From contig NZ_JAFCME010000035.1 of the NCBI RefSeq assembly GCF_018130065.1, positions 1-55,840 on the forward strand: DNA of 55,840 nt. Direction: 5' to 3'. Every line of letters begins with the position of its first letter. The stretch's first letter is position 1. Positions 1 through 8,306 of the stretch are shown here, piece by piece. Source of the DNA: Bradyrhizobium sp. AUGA SZCCT0158 (GTDB lineage Bacteria > Pseudomonadota > Alphaproteobacteria > Rhizobiales > Xanthobacteraceae). Below the pieces are notes generated by a model. That model worked only from the letters and a program-made list of their open reading frames with translations, did no database searches and had not been told where the DNA came from. A program made the position numbers and the translations under genes.

Positions 1-88
1 CTCTTGTCGGGCGGGACGCGACGATTCAAACCGCTGATTTGCCCGACGAGGGAAGTGGAATTTTGCCCGTCGGGTTACTTTGTCGCAG
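1..88. repeat. Terminal dispersed repeat, left copy
   Basis: This 88-bp block reappears in inverted orientation at 55709-55796 with 4 mismatches. It contains short GC-rich dyads built from variants of CCCGACGGGCAAA and TTTGCCCGACGAGG. No open reading frame here looks real. The type resembles dispersed intergenic repeats of Bradyrhizobium genomes, from memory rather than a search. Its position exactly at the first base suggests that the window may be bounded by repeats. Confidence 0.8.
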
Positions 89-113
89 TCAATCGTCGTC
101 GCGAGCGCAGCGA

Positions 114-247
114 CGTCGTCCCGGCCTTGAGCCGGGACCCATACGCCGCGGCCCTCATTGTTTGCAGAAGGTGTCCAAGACCTGCGCTCTCACCGATGGG
201 CCGCGGCGTATGGGTCCCGGATCGCGCTTCGCTTGTCCGGGACGACG
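114..247. repeat. Palindromic intergenic repeat (CGTCGTCCCGG family)
   Basis: The left arm begins CGTCGTCCCGG and runs through GGGACCCATACGCCGCGGCCC. The right arm is its complement, from GGGCCGCGGCGTATGGGTCCC to CCGGGACGACG. Related copies lie at 8182-8306, 22771-22893 and 31091-31253 with different loops. It sits downstream of the sensor kinase gene. Bases 1-298 hold only this repeat and the terminal repeat. Confidence 0.8.
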
Positions 248-298
248 TGGATGGGTCATTGCAAACACCGCTTCGCGATCTCGCCGCGTCGACGCACA

Positions 299-1804
299 CT
301 ATTCCGTCACCGACTCCCGCGGCGCTTCGCGCGGCATGATGATCTGGATTTTCGTGCCCATGCCGGGTCTGGTTTCCAGATGGATCCGGCCGCCCAGACG
401 ATTGGTCACGATGTTATGCACGATGTGCAATCCGAGGCCGGTGTTGCCCTGGTCGCGCCGGGTGGTGAAAAACGGGTCGAACACCTGGCGCTTGACCTCC
501 GGGCTCATGCCGCAGCCGTCGTCTGAAAACAGCACCTCGACATTGCCCTTGCCCGAAGCCTGCGCCGCAATATGGACCGATCCCCCGCCGCCGTCCGGAA
601 AGGCATGCGCCGCGGAGTTGAGAACCAGATTGGTGAGCACCTGGCCGTAAGGTCCGGGATAGCTATTCATGACAAGATCGGGTTCGCATTCGACGGCGAC
701 CGTCAGGTTTTGACCTCGCAGCCCGAACCGCAATCCCCCGACGACCTGCTCGGTCACCTCGCCGAGATCGAAGCGCCTGCGGTCCGAAACGTTGCGATCG
801 GCTGCAACCTGCTTGAACGACTGGATCAGTTCGACCGCGTTGCCAAGATTGAACATGATCTGCGACGCCGCCTCGCGGCTGGCCGCAATGAACTCCGAGA
901 GCGTCGAGCGGCGCACGTCACCCTTGGCGACATCGGCTTCAAACCGCTTGGTCTTGTTGATCAATGCCGAGGCCACGGTGAGGCTGGTGCCGACGGGGGT
1001 GTTGATCTCGTGCGCAACGCCCGCCACCAGCCGTCCCAGCGCGGCCAGTTTCTCGGTCTGTACCAGACTGCCCTGCGCGGCGCGCAAATCGTCAAGCGAT
1101 TGCGACAGCTGCCTGGTGCGTTCCTGCACTTCCGTGAACAGCCGCGTGTTCTCGATGGCGATGACCGCCTGGCCGGCAAAGGTCTTCAGGAGCTCGACCT
1201 GCGCCTTGGGGAATAATTGCGGCTCCAGGCGCATCACCGCGATGGCGCCGATCGCGACCTCGTCGCGCAGCATCGGCACGATCAGGATGCTGCGATAGCC
1301 CGATGTCTTCTGCAGTTCGCTGTAGCCGCCGGAGACCAGCACATCCGGCTCATGCACGACGCGGCGCTCGCGGATCGCGACCGAGATCAGGTTCTTGCTG
1401 GTGAGCGGAGCCGGGTAGGCTTTGCGCACCGCCGCCACCGATGCCGGAGAGAACTGATCGTGCGCGACCAGGTGGACGTGGTCCCCGTCCCGGCGGTAGA
1501 CGGCGCTCAGCACGCTCTGGCAGAGCCGCGCTGCGTTCCTGACGATCCGGTCGAATACCGGCGCAAGATCGGTCGGCGCGTCGGCGATGAGGCTCAGGAC
1601 CTCGGATGTCGCGGCCTGGCGCTCTCTGGCTTGCAGAAGTTCGAGGGCGAGTCGTTCGACTTCGGTTTGCGCTGGATTTTCGGCGTCCGTTTTCGCTGAC
1701 CTGGAAGCGCGCGCCACCTTTGGCGCAATGATCCGCTTTCGCGGCTTCGCCGTACGGCTTTGCGGCTTTTTCGATCCGCCGCCTGCTGCAGAACGTGGTG
1801 TCAT
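299..1804 (-). CDS. GAF-domain sensor histidine kinase
   Basis: A 501-residue soluble two-component kinase, without predicted membrane segments. The first 45 residues are basic and Ala/Ser-rich. A GAF sensory domain follows (about 75-225), then a short coiled coil (225-255). The dimerisation/phosphoacceptor box is VAHEINTP with His265. The ATPase domain has an N box (N392/N396), a G1 box DDGCGM near 428 and a G2 box GNTGLGL near 453. The start is ATG at 1804. No response regulator lies beside it, so it is an orphan kinase here and its signal is unknown. The domain order resembles the GAF kinases abundant in Bradyrhizobium. Assignment to the family is firm and the ligand is open. Confidence 0.9.
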   Translation of the reverse strand: MTPRSAAGGGSKKPQSRTAKPRKRIIAPKVARASRSAKTDAENPAQTEVERLALELLQARERQAATSEVLSLIADAPTDLAPVFDRIVRNAARLCQSVLSAVYRRDGDHVHLVAHDQFSPASVAAVRKAYPAPLTSKNLISVAIRERRVVHEPDVLVSGGYSELQKTSGYRSILIVPMLRDEVAIGAIAVMRLEPQLFPKAQVELLKTFAGQAVIAIENTRLFTEVQERTRQLSQSLDDLRAAQGSLVQTEKLAALGRLVAGVAHEINTPVGTSLTVASALINKTKRFEADVAKGDVRRSTLSEFIAASREAASQIMFNLGNAVELIQSFKQVAADRNVSDRRRFDLGEVTEQVVGGLRFGLRGQNLTVAVECEPDLVMNSYPGPYGQVLTNLVLNSAAHAFPDGGGGSVHIAAQASGKGNVEVLFSDDGCGMSPEVKRQVFDPFFTTRRDQGNTGLGLHIVHNIVTNRLGGRIHLETRPGMGTKIQIIMPREAPRESVTE

Positions 1805-2004
1805 TGCCTGCCCCGGGCTTCAGAATAAGCCATCGGATCGGCTTAGGCTAGTAACGGGAAACGGGGGGACGGTGGCTGCGCCGGATGAGACCTCACCGCG
1901 ACATGGCCGGACTTGCCGCTGCATTGCCTTGCCGCGAATGAGCCGACGCAGCAACGAAATCAAGCGAACTTGTACAGGTTTGCTTTGGCCGCTAGCTTTG
2001 TATC

Positions 2005-2679
2005 ATGACGTGCTCCGTTCTTCTGGACCTCGACGGCACCTTGATCGATTCGTATCCCGGCATTTCGGCAAGCTGTCTGGCGGCGCTGCGCGCCCTTGGA
2101 CATGAACCGGATGAAACCCCCGACATAAAACGCATCATCGGGCCGCCACTCGAAGAGATCATGCAAACCCTGCTGCAGTCATACGGAGACGACCGGGTCG
2201 GTGAAGCAGTCACGGCCTATCGTCAGTACTACGGTGAAAGCGGGTTTCTCGGCAGCGTGCCCTATCCGGGAATTGGCAACTGCCTTGCAGAGATGAAGCG
2301 ATGCGGATTGCGGGTCTATCTCGCGACCTCGAAGCGGGAGATCTTCGCGAGCCGCATTCTGGAGCATCTGGGGTTTGCCAGCTACTTCGATGGCATCCAT
2401 GGCTCCGTGCCGAGCGGCGAGCTGGATCACAAGCCCGAGCTGCTCGCCCATATCCTGTCCAGGCACGGTCTTGCGCCGTCTCGCAGCCTGATGGTCGGGG
2501 ATCGCCGGCATGATGTTTCCGGCGCCCACGCGGCCGGGATGCGCGGTCTTGGCGTGCTCTGGGGTTATGGCACGAGGGACGAACTTGAGACGGCGGGCGC
2601 AGACCAACTGGTGAATTCTCCCGCCGATCTCGCCGGTACGGTTCTTTCGATGGTCAATGGGAAGCAATCCCCGGGCTAG
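2005..2679 (+). CDS. HAD-superfamily phosphatase, phosphoglycolate phosphatase-like
   Basis: This 224-residue protein has all four HAD motifs: DLDGTLIDS with nucleophile Asp8 and Asp10, ATSKR near 107-111, Lys143 in DHKPE, and MVGDRRHD with Asp166 and Asp170. The alpha-helical cap (about 15-85) is of the Gph/PgmB type. Such enzymes remove phosphate from small phosphorylated metabolites such as 2-phosphoglycolate; the actual substrate cannot be read from sequence. It is monocistronic, with a 200-bp gap to the divergent kinase and a convergent amidohydrolase downstream. It could equally be a general sugar-phosphate phosphatase. Confidence 0.85.
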   Translation: MTCSVLLDLDGTLIDSYPGISASCLAALRALGHEPDETPDIKRIIGPPLEEIMQTLLQSYGDDRVGEAVTAYRQYYGESGFLGSVPYPGIGNCLAEMKRCGLRVYLATSKREIFASRILEHLGFASYFDGIHGSVPSGELDHKPELLAHILSRHGLAPSRSLMVGDRRHDVSGAHAAGMRGLGVLWGYGTRDELETAGADQLVNSPADLAGTVLSMVNGKQSPG

Positions 2680-2697
2680 GGCCGCTGTTGAAATGCG

Positions 2698-3549
2698 CTA
2701 ACCCTTCTTCGGCGACCAGCGATAGGCCTTGGCGCAGGCACCGCCCATCAGCATCGCCCGCTCGGTCTCGCTGAGGCGATCCGTCTTGAGGAAGGGCGTG
2801 ACGGCCTGCTCGTAATTGACGACGGCGAAGGCGCGGGTCCAGTCGGTGCCCCACAGGCAACGATCGAAACCCCAGGCGTCGAACACGCGGGCCAGCGGGT
2901 CCCAGATGTCAGGAAACGGATACGGCTCCTTGGACAGCGTGCAGGCGCCGCTGACCTTGATCACCACGTTCTTGCGTTTGGCGAGCGCCAGCACCTTGGG
3001 CAGTTCGGCCCAAGGGGACCAGGGCTGCGCGGGCGCCGGCGGCGTGCGCGGCTGAAGGATGCCGAGATGGTCGAGGATGAAGCGCGTGTCGGGATGACGA
3101 TCGACCAGCGCCGTGCCGGCGTCGAGATTATCCCAGCACAGCAGGTTGACCGGAAAATCATGTTGAACGGCCGCGCGTGCGATGCGGTCGATGCCGGGAT
3201 GACCGGGCTCGCGCTTGTTCTCCTTGGTCAGCATGATCCGGATGCCGACCGCGCCCGGCGTCTTCTTCCAGTCGGCGACGACGTCGGCGACGTTGGGATC
3301 ATCGGGGTCGACCGGCTTGACGATGGCGAGCCGGGTGGGATGGGCGCGCGCCACTTCCACGGCATAGCTGGCGTCGTAGCGGTACATCGAGAAGGCGGAG
3401 ATGAAGATCGCGCCGTCGACGCCGACCTTGTCCATCGCCGCCACCATCTCGTCGCCGGTGACGTGATCGGGCCAGTTCGGCACCGTGGCCCAGGGCCGCT
3501 TCGGCGTGTTGGCCTCATAGGCATGGACCTGGGAATCGATAATCGCCAT
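2698..3549 (-). CDS. Amidohydrolase_2 family metal-dependent hydrolase
   Basis: A 283-residue TIM-barrel hydrolase of the COG3618/Amidohydrolase_2 type. The N-terminal motif is IIDSQVHAYE, where the first histidine of the usual HxH pair is glutamine, as in the DAQVH-type subgroup. Later landmarks are FILDHLG (barrel histidine) and LWGTDW near the C-terminus (catalytic aspartate). I chose ATG 3549 because GGAGG precedes it by about 9 bases; an in-frame ATG at 3585 would add twelve basic residues and lacks such a site. Members hydrolyse lactones or amides in aromatic or sugar catabolism. The substrate is unknown. It lies 99 bases from the purD stop on the same strand and could be cotranscribed with it. 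Confidence 0.85.
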   Translation of the reverse strand: MAIIDSQVHAYEANTPKRPWATVPNWPDHVTGDEMVAAMDKVGVDGAIFISAFSMYRYDASYAVEVARAHPTRLAIVKPVDPDDPNVADVVADWKKTPGAVGIRIMLTKENKREPGHPGIDRIARAAVQHDFPVNLLCWDNLDAGTALVDRHPDTRFILDHLGILQPRTPPAPAQPWSPWAELPKVLALAKRKNVVIKVSGACTLSKEPYPFPDIWDPLARVFDAWGFDRCLWGTDWTRAFAVVNYEQAVTPFLKTDRLSETERAMLMGGACAKAYRWSPKKG

Positions 3550-3648
3550 CGGGACGCTCCTCCGTTTTGAGGCGATTTTGGACATCGCAACATCTGCGTG
3601 TCCAGAGGGCCAAAGCGCGGAGATGCGTTGCGCGGATTGCAGGCGGCG

Positions 3649-4923
3649 TCAGCGCTCCCGCGCCACCGCCTGCCAGCCGATGTCGCGGCGGCAAAAACCT
3701 TCCGGCCAGTTGATGCGATCGACGGCCGCATAGGCGCGCTGCTGCGCCTCGGTCACCGTCTTGCCCATGGCGCAGACGTTCAGCACGCGGCCGCCGCTGG
3801 CGAGAATTTTTCCGTCTTTCTCGATCGTCCCGGCGTGGAAGATTTCGACGCCCTCGACTTTTGCTGCGTCGTCGAGACCTGAGATCACCGAGCCCTTGCC
3901 ATAGCTGCCGGGATAACCTTTCGTCGCCATGATCACGGTCAGCGCCGCATCGTCGAACCAGCGCAGGCTGAAATTCTTCAATTGCCCGTCGGCGCTGGCG
4001 ATCAGCGCCGGCAAGATATCGGACATCATCCGCAACATCAGCACCTGGGTTTCCGGATCGCCGAACCGGGCGTTGTATTCGACGAGTTTCGGGCCGTCCT
4101 TGGTCACCATCACGCCGGCAAACAGCACGCCCTTGTAGGGCGATCCCATCGCCTTCATCGCACGCAGCGTCGGATGGATCATCTCCTCCATGACGCGGGC
4201 GCACATCGCGTCCGTCATGACCGGCGCCGGCGAATAGGCGCCCATGCCGCCGGTGTTCGGGCCCTGGTCGCCGTCGAAGGCGCGCTTGTGGTCCTGCGCG
4301 GTCGCCAGCGGCAGCGCGTGTTCGCCGTCGCACAGCGCAAAGAACGAGGCCTCCTCGCCCACCATGAATTCCTCGACCACGACCTCGGCGCCTGCGTCGC
4401 CGAACCCGCCGCCGAACATCATGTCGACGGCGTCAAGCGCTTCGGCCTCGCTCATCGCCACGACGACGCCCTTGCCGGCGGCCAGACCATCGGCCTTGAT
4501 CACAATCGGCGCGCCCTGCTTGCGGATATAGGCTTTTGCCTTCGCGGCCTCGGTGAAATGCTCATAGGCCGCGGTCGGAATGTTGTTGGCGCGGCAGAGA
4601 TTCTTGGTGAAGGTTTTCGAACTCTCGAGCCGGCCCGCGGCCTGGGTGGGCCCGAACGCCTTGAAGCCGGCGGCGTTGAGATCGTCGACGATCCCGGCGG
4701 CGATCGGCGCGTCGGGGCCGACCACGACGAAATCCACCTTGTGCGCCTTGCAGAAATCGATCACGGCCGGATGGTCGGTGATGTCGAGCGCGACGCATTC
4801 GGCATCCTTGGCGATGCCGGCATTGCCCGGCGCGCACCAGAGCTTCGTCAGCAGCGGAGATGCGGCGATCTTCCATGCCAGGGCATGTTCGCGGCCGCCG
4901 GAACCGAGCAGGAGGATGTTCAT
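3649..4923 (-). CDS. purD: Phosphoribosylamine-glycine ligase (GAR synthetase)
   Basis: PurD catalyses the second step of purine synthesis, joining 5-phosphoribosylamine and glycine with ATP in the cytosol. The 424-residue length is standard. Visible landmarks are MNILLLGSGGREHALAWK at the N-terminus, the ATP-grasp stretch IKADGLAAGKGVVVA, and QGPNTGGMGAYSP followed by VEYNARFGDPE. ATG 4923 fits the family start; an upstream in-frame extension to 5067 is not conserved-looking and would run into the control region. It is divergent from xseA with 256 bases between them. No other purine gene is in view. Confidence 0.96.
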   Translation of the reverse strand: MNILLLGSGGREHALAWKIAASPLLTKLWCAPGNAGIAKDAECVALDITDHPAVIDFCKAHKVDFVVVGPDAPIAAGIVDDLNAAGFKAFGPTQAAGRLESSKTFTKNLCRANNIPTAAYEHFTEAAKAKAYIRKQGAPIVIKADGLAAGKGVVVAMSEAEALDAVDMMFGGGFGDAGAEVVVEEFMVGEEASFFALCDGEHALPLATAQDHKRAFDGDQGPNTGGMGAYSPAPVMTDAMCARVMEEMIHPTLRAMKAMGSPYKGVLFAGVMVTKDGPKLVEYNARFGDPETQVLMLRMMSDILPALIASADGQLKNFSLRWFDDAALTVIMATKGYPGSYGKGSVISGLDDAAKVEGVEIFHAGTIEKDGKILASGGRVLNVCAMGKTVTEAQQRAYAAVDRINWPEGFCRRDIGWQAVARER

Positions 4924-5179
4924 GACTGGAGCCAGTTGTGGGAACGACAAGTCGAGCAGGTCGCACAAAACCTTCACGGACGGCAAGAGCAGCCTCCAGC
5001 AGGATGGCACTTGTCCGGAGCCAAGATGACTTTTCCGCCCGCAATCCGGTTTTCCGCCGACGGACAAATCATCACTACTATATTACCTGAAACATCACAC
5101 AATTGGGCGGAGATTGGCGGGGATAAGCAAAAGTCCCTACCTTGCGTAGGAGCCCCAAAAGCCTGATTCGATTGACGAG

Positions 5180-6802
5180 ATGCCTGCCACCGAACCACTG
5201 CTCAACGCGCCCGAATTCACCGTCTCGGAACTCTCCTCCGCCCTGAAGCGGACGGTGGAGGACGCCTATGGCCATGTCCGGGTGCGCGGCGAAATTTCGG
5301 GCTTCCGCGGGCCGCATTCCTCCGGCCACTGCTATTTCGCGCTGAAGGACGAGAGCGCCAAGATCGAGGCTGTGATCTGGAAGGGCGTGCATTCCCGAAT
5401 GCGGTTCAAGCCGCAGGAAGGGCTCGAGGTGATCGCGACCGGCAAGCTCACCACCTATCCGGGCTCGTCGAAATACCAGATCGTCATCGAAGCCATCGAG
5501 CCCGCCGGCATCGGCGCGCTGATGGCGCTGGTGGAAGAGCGCAAGAAGAAACTCGGCGCCGAGGGCCTGTTCGACGAAGCGCGCAAGCAATTGCTGCCGT
5601 GGCTGCCGGAAGTGATCGGCATCGTGACCTCACCGACCGGCGCCGTGATCCGCGACATCCTGCACCGCCTCGAAGACCGCTTTCCGCGCCGCGTGCTGGT
5701 GTGGCCGGTGAAGGTCCAGGGCGAAGGCTCCGCCGAACAGGTTGCCGCCGCGATCCGCGGTTTCAACGCGCTGCCCGAGGGTGGCAAAATTCCGCGGCCG
5801 GATCTGCTGATCGTCGCGCGCGGCGGCGGCTCATTGGAGGATTTGTGGTCGTTCAACGAGGAGATCGTGGTTCGCGCCGCGGCCGAGAGCATGATCCCGC
5901 TGATCTCCGCGGTCGGGCACGAGACCGACATCACGCTGATCGATTTTGCCGCCGACAAGCGCGCGCCGACGCCGACGGCGGCCGCCGAAATGGCCGTGCC
6001 GGTGCGCAGCGAATTGCTGGTCGAGGTCGCCGGCCTGGCGCGCCGCACCATGGTGTGCTGGCTGCGCGGCCAGGAAAGTCGGCGCAATGAATTGCGCGCC
6101 GCGGCCCGCGCGCTGCCTGCGGCCAGCGAACTATTGGCGATCCCGCGGCAGCGGCTCGACAGCGCGGGCAGCGCCCTGCCCCGCGGCTTGAAAGCCAACA
6201 CCAACGCGCATCACCGCCGCTTCTCGCAGCTCAGCGCCGGCTTGACACTGAAGGTGCTGCGCGGACAGGTCGCGCACGCCAGGCAGCGCCTGATCGTATC
6301 CGGCGAGCGCATCACGCTTTCCGCGCGCGCGCTGCTGCGAAGCCGGCGCGATCGCTTTGCCGGGCTTGAAGTCAGGCTGAAAGCCTCGAAACTTTCCAAC
6401 GCGCAAGCGCAGCGCAACGCGATCGCGCGCGACCGCGAACGCACGCAACGCCTCGCCGAGCGCGCGCGCCGCGCGCTGCTGACCGCGATGACGCGGCTCA
6501 ACGCCCGCGTCGCCCATAGCGGCCAGTTGCTGTCGGCGCTGTCCTATCGTGGCGTGCTGGCGCGCGGGTTTGCCCTGGTGCGCGACGAACACGGCCACGC
6601 CGTGCATGCCGCAGCGACCATCGGCCCGGGCGCACCTCTGTCGATCGAATTCGCCGATGGCCGCGTCGCGGCGACGGCGGATGCGGACCGGCCGGCGGCG
6701 ACGTCAGCGCCGACCAGCCAGCCGACCCTTGCCCGGCGGGAAACCAAGACGCTTGCGCCCAAGCGGGTGGTCAAGCCGGTCGATCAGGGCAGTTTGTTTT
6801 AG
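5180..6802 (+). CDS. xseA: Exodeoxyribonuclease VII large subunit
   Basis: XseA is the large subunit of exonuclease VII, which degrades single-stranded DNA to oligonucleotides in repair; it needs XseB, which is not in this window. The 540 residues show an N-terminal OB-fold (about 10-110, with RGEISGFRGPHSSGHCYF), the catalytic domain with GIVTSPTGAVIRDIL, ARGGGSLEDLWSFNEE and SAVGHETDITLIDFAADKRAPTP, and a long Arg/Ala-rich coiled coil (about 275-460). The C-terminal 60 residues are low-complexity Ala/Pro/Thr and somewhat longer than in enteric homologues. It is divergent from purD and probably monocistronic. Confidence 0.96.
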   Translation: MPATEPLLNAPEFTVSELSSALKRTVEDAYGHVRVRGEISGFRGPHSSGHCYFALKDESAKIEAVIWKGVHSRMRFKPQEGLEVIATGKLTTYPGSSKYQIVIEAIEPAGIGALMALVEERKKKLGAEGLFDEARKQLLPWLPEVIGIVTSPTGAVIRDILHRLEDRFPRRVLVWPVKVQGEGSAEQVAAAIRGFNALPEGGKIPRPDLLIVARGGGSLEDLWSFNEEIVVRAAAESMIPLISAVGHETDITLIDFAADKRAPTPTAAAEMAVPVRSELLVEVAGLARRTMVCWLRGQESRRNELRAAARALPAASELLAIPRQRLDSAGSALPRGLKANTNAHHRRFSQLSAGLTLKVLRGQVAHARQRLIVSGERITLSARALLRSRRDRFAGLEVRLKASKLSNAQAQRNAIARDRERTQRLAERARRALLTAMTRLNARVAHSGQLLSALSYRGVLARGFALVRDEHGHAVHAAATIGPGAPLSIEFADGRVAATADADRPAATSAPTSQPTLARRETKTLAPKRVVKPVDQGSLF

Positions 6803-6880
6803 GCGAGCGATGCGCCTTCCTTACCTCTCCCCGCAAGAGCGGGGCGAGGGAGCAGAGACACCGCGCTACGTCGCTCTCGC

Positions 6881-7723
6881 TCACCTTGCCAGCCATTCCG
6901 CCACGCGCTTTTGCGAGTCCGAGCGCGCCGCCGCATCGGTGCCGATGTGGCCGCGCTCCGGCTGGCCGGCGTCGCCGCTGCTGAGCGCGCGGAGCGGCAG
7001 ATTGGCGCGGTCGAAATCGTGCGGCGCGCCGGGATAGATTTCGATCCGCGCCAGCGCGCTGCGGCCGCGGGCACCGTCAACCATCTGGCGGCAGGCCGAT
7101 GGCGAACTGACATCGTCCTTGGCGCCGATCAACAGCAGCGTCGGCATCCGCGCGCTCCAGCCGAGGCCGGCGGAGATCCGGCAGTCCGGATAGAAGGCGA
7201 CCGCCGAGCGGAAATCCGGCCCGTCGTGGCGCCAGGCTTGCGGACGCACCGCCCACAACAGCGCGCTGGCCCCGTTCGCCCATCCCATCAGGCTGACGCG
7301 ATCCTGCGCGACCCAGGCCTGCTGCGCCAGCCATCGCCGCGTCGCCACGATATCGGCCACCCGCTCGCGGCGCGCCAGCACCCGGCGCTCCTTGTCGCGG
7401 CATTGCGGGCCGAGTTCGCGCGAACCGTAGCTGTCCGGCAGCACCACCGCATGTCCCGCCTTCAATAGTTGTTCGACCCAGTCGCGGTAGCGCGGCAGCA
7501 CCGGCTCGGAATGTCCACTCAGGCCGCCGCAGCCATGCAGCGCGATCACGGTGGGAAACGGCCCGTCACCGTCAGGCCTGTAGAGCTGGGCGTGCAAGTT
7601 GAGTTTTGGCGCGGGGATATCGACCTGTTTGGGGGCCGGCAGTGGCGCGCCCGAAGCGGCGCGCGGCACGGCTGCGCAGGCCGCGGCGAACAGCGTCAGG
7701 AATAGCAGTGTCGCTGGGCGCAT
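6881..7723 (-). CDS. Exported alpha/beta hydrolase, dienelactone-hydrolase-like, nucleophile Ser replaced by Ala
   Basis: This 280-residue protein has an N-terminal signal peptide ending near AASGA and a dienelactone hydrolase fold: ALHGCGG for the oxyanion region, a nucleophile elbow, LIGAKDDVSSP carrying the acid, and GAPHDFD carrying the catalytic histidine (about His235). The elbow reads GWANG instead of GxSxG, so the nucleophile position (Ala149) lacks a serine or cysteine; the codon is GCG. Either catalysis is lost or another residue acts. I preferred ATG 7723 over TTG 7741 because it opens directly into the signal sequence. It is convergent with xseA. Substrate and role are unknown. 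Confidence 0.75.
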   Translation of the reverse strand: MRPATLLFLTLFAAACAAVPRAASGAPLPAPKQVDIPAPKLNLHAQLYRPDGDGPFPTVIALHGCGGLSGHSEPVLPRYRDWVEQLLKAGHAVVLPDSYGSRELGPQCRDKERRVLARRERVADIVATRRWLAQQAWVAQDRVSLMGWANGASALLWAVRPQAWRHDGPDFRSAVAFYPDCRISAGLGWSARMPTLLLIGAKDDVSSPSACRQMVDGARGRSALARIEIYPGAPHDFDRANLPLRALSSGDAGQPERGHIGTDAAARSDSQKRVAEWLAR

Positions 7724-7946
7724 CTGATTTCGCCGGGTCAAACTGGCGCTCGGGGCAAAGCGAACATAATCAGGAGGTTATCACGCGCGATCGGCGAAAA
7801 TTCATCACAATCAGGTGGTTTTCTTGCAGGTGGTTTCTTGCGGGTGGGTTTCGGGAGCGGACAGCCCAGCCTATCTGTGATAGATCGGATTTGGAAAATA
7901 CACTTTAGTCGGCCTGTGAAATGGCCGACCTGTCGGAGAGTTTGCG

Positions 7947-8174
7947 GTGCTGAATAAATTCGGTCCCTCGGGACATGGCGAAGCGCAGGTGCAATATCTG
8001 GATGGCGATTTCCGCGTGGTCTCGCCGGGAACCTATGTGCGCTGCGCGATATCGGATGTGCGGATCCCGCTCGACGAGTTGAAATACTGGAGCGTCGATC
8101 TGCAGGAAGCCTATTCGGTGCCATCAGCCGTGCTGCAGCGGCATTTTCCCGGCGCGCTGAAGACGCAGGGGTGA
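7947..8174 (+). CDS. DUF2093 family protein
   Basis: A 75-residue acidic protein with the sequence pattern of the alphaproteobacterial DUF2093 family, including AQVQYLDGDFRVVSPGTYVRCA and IPLDELKYWSVDLQE around residues 13-50. No signal peptide or membrane helix is present. The start is GTG 7947, with GGAGAG about eight bases upstream. It stands alone between the divergent hydrolase gene and a palindromic repeat that follows its stop by about eight bases. The function of the family is not known to me. Confidence 0.85.
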   Translation: MLNKFGPSGHGEAQVQYLDGDFRVVSPGTYVRCAISDVRIPLDELKYWSVDLQEAYSVPSAVLQRHFPGALKTQG

Positions 8175-8181
8175 ATTATTT

Positions 8182-8306
8182 GTCGTCCCGGGCTTGACCC
8201 GGGACCCATAACCACAGCTCTTCGTGGTTATGTCAGGCTGGAACTCCAGCCCGCTTCAACAACTGACGACGGTGGTTATGGGTCCCGGGTCAAGCCCGGG
8301 ACGACG
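8182..8306. repeat. Palindromic intergenic repeat overlapping the end of lpxK
   Basis: The arms are CGTCGTCCCGGGCTTGACCC with GGGACCCATAACCAC on the left, and GTGGTTATGGGTCCC with GGGTCAAGCCCGGGACGACG on the right. It belongs to the same family as the copies at 114, 22771 and 31091. The right arm overlaps the last five sense codons and the stop of lpxK. It lies between convergent genes and could act as a bidirectional transcription-ending structure, though it has no T-run. Confidence 0.85.

Noticed and set aside
3982..5166. A 394-codon plus-strand frame opposite purD
   Set aside because: It is antisense to purD and rich in His/Arg/Gly, a typical shadow in high-GC DNA.
6814..6890. A partial CTCTCCCCGC-type palindrome between xseA and the hydrolase
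   Set aside because: Only a short CCCCGCAAGAGCGGGGCGAGGG part is present; too little to call a full repeat copy.
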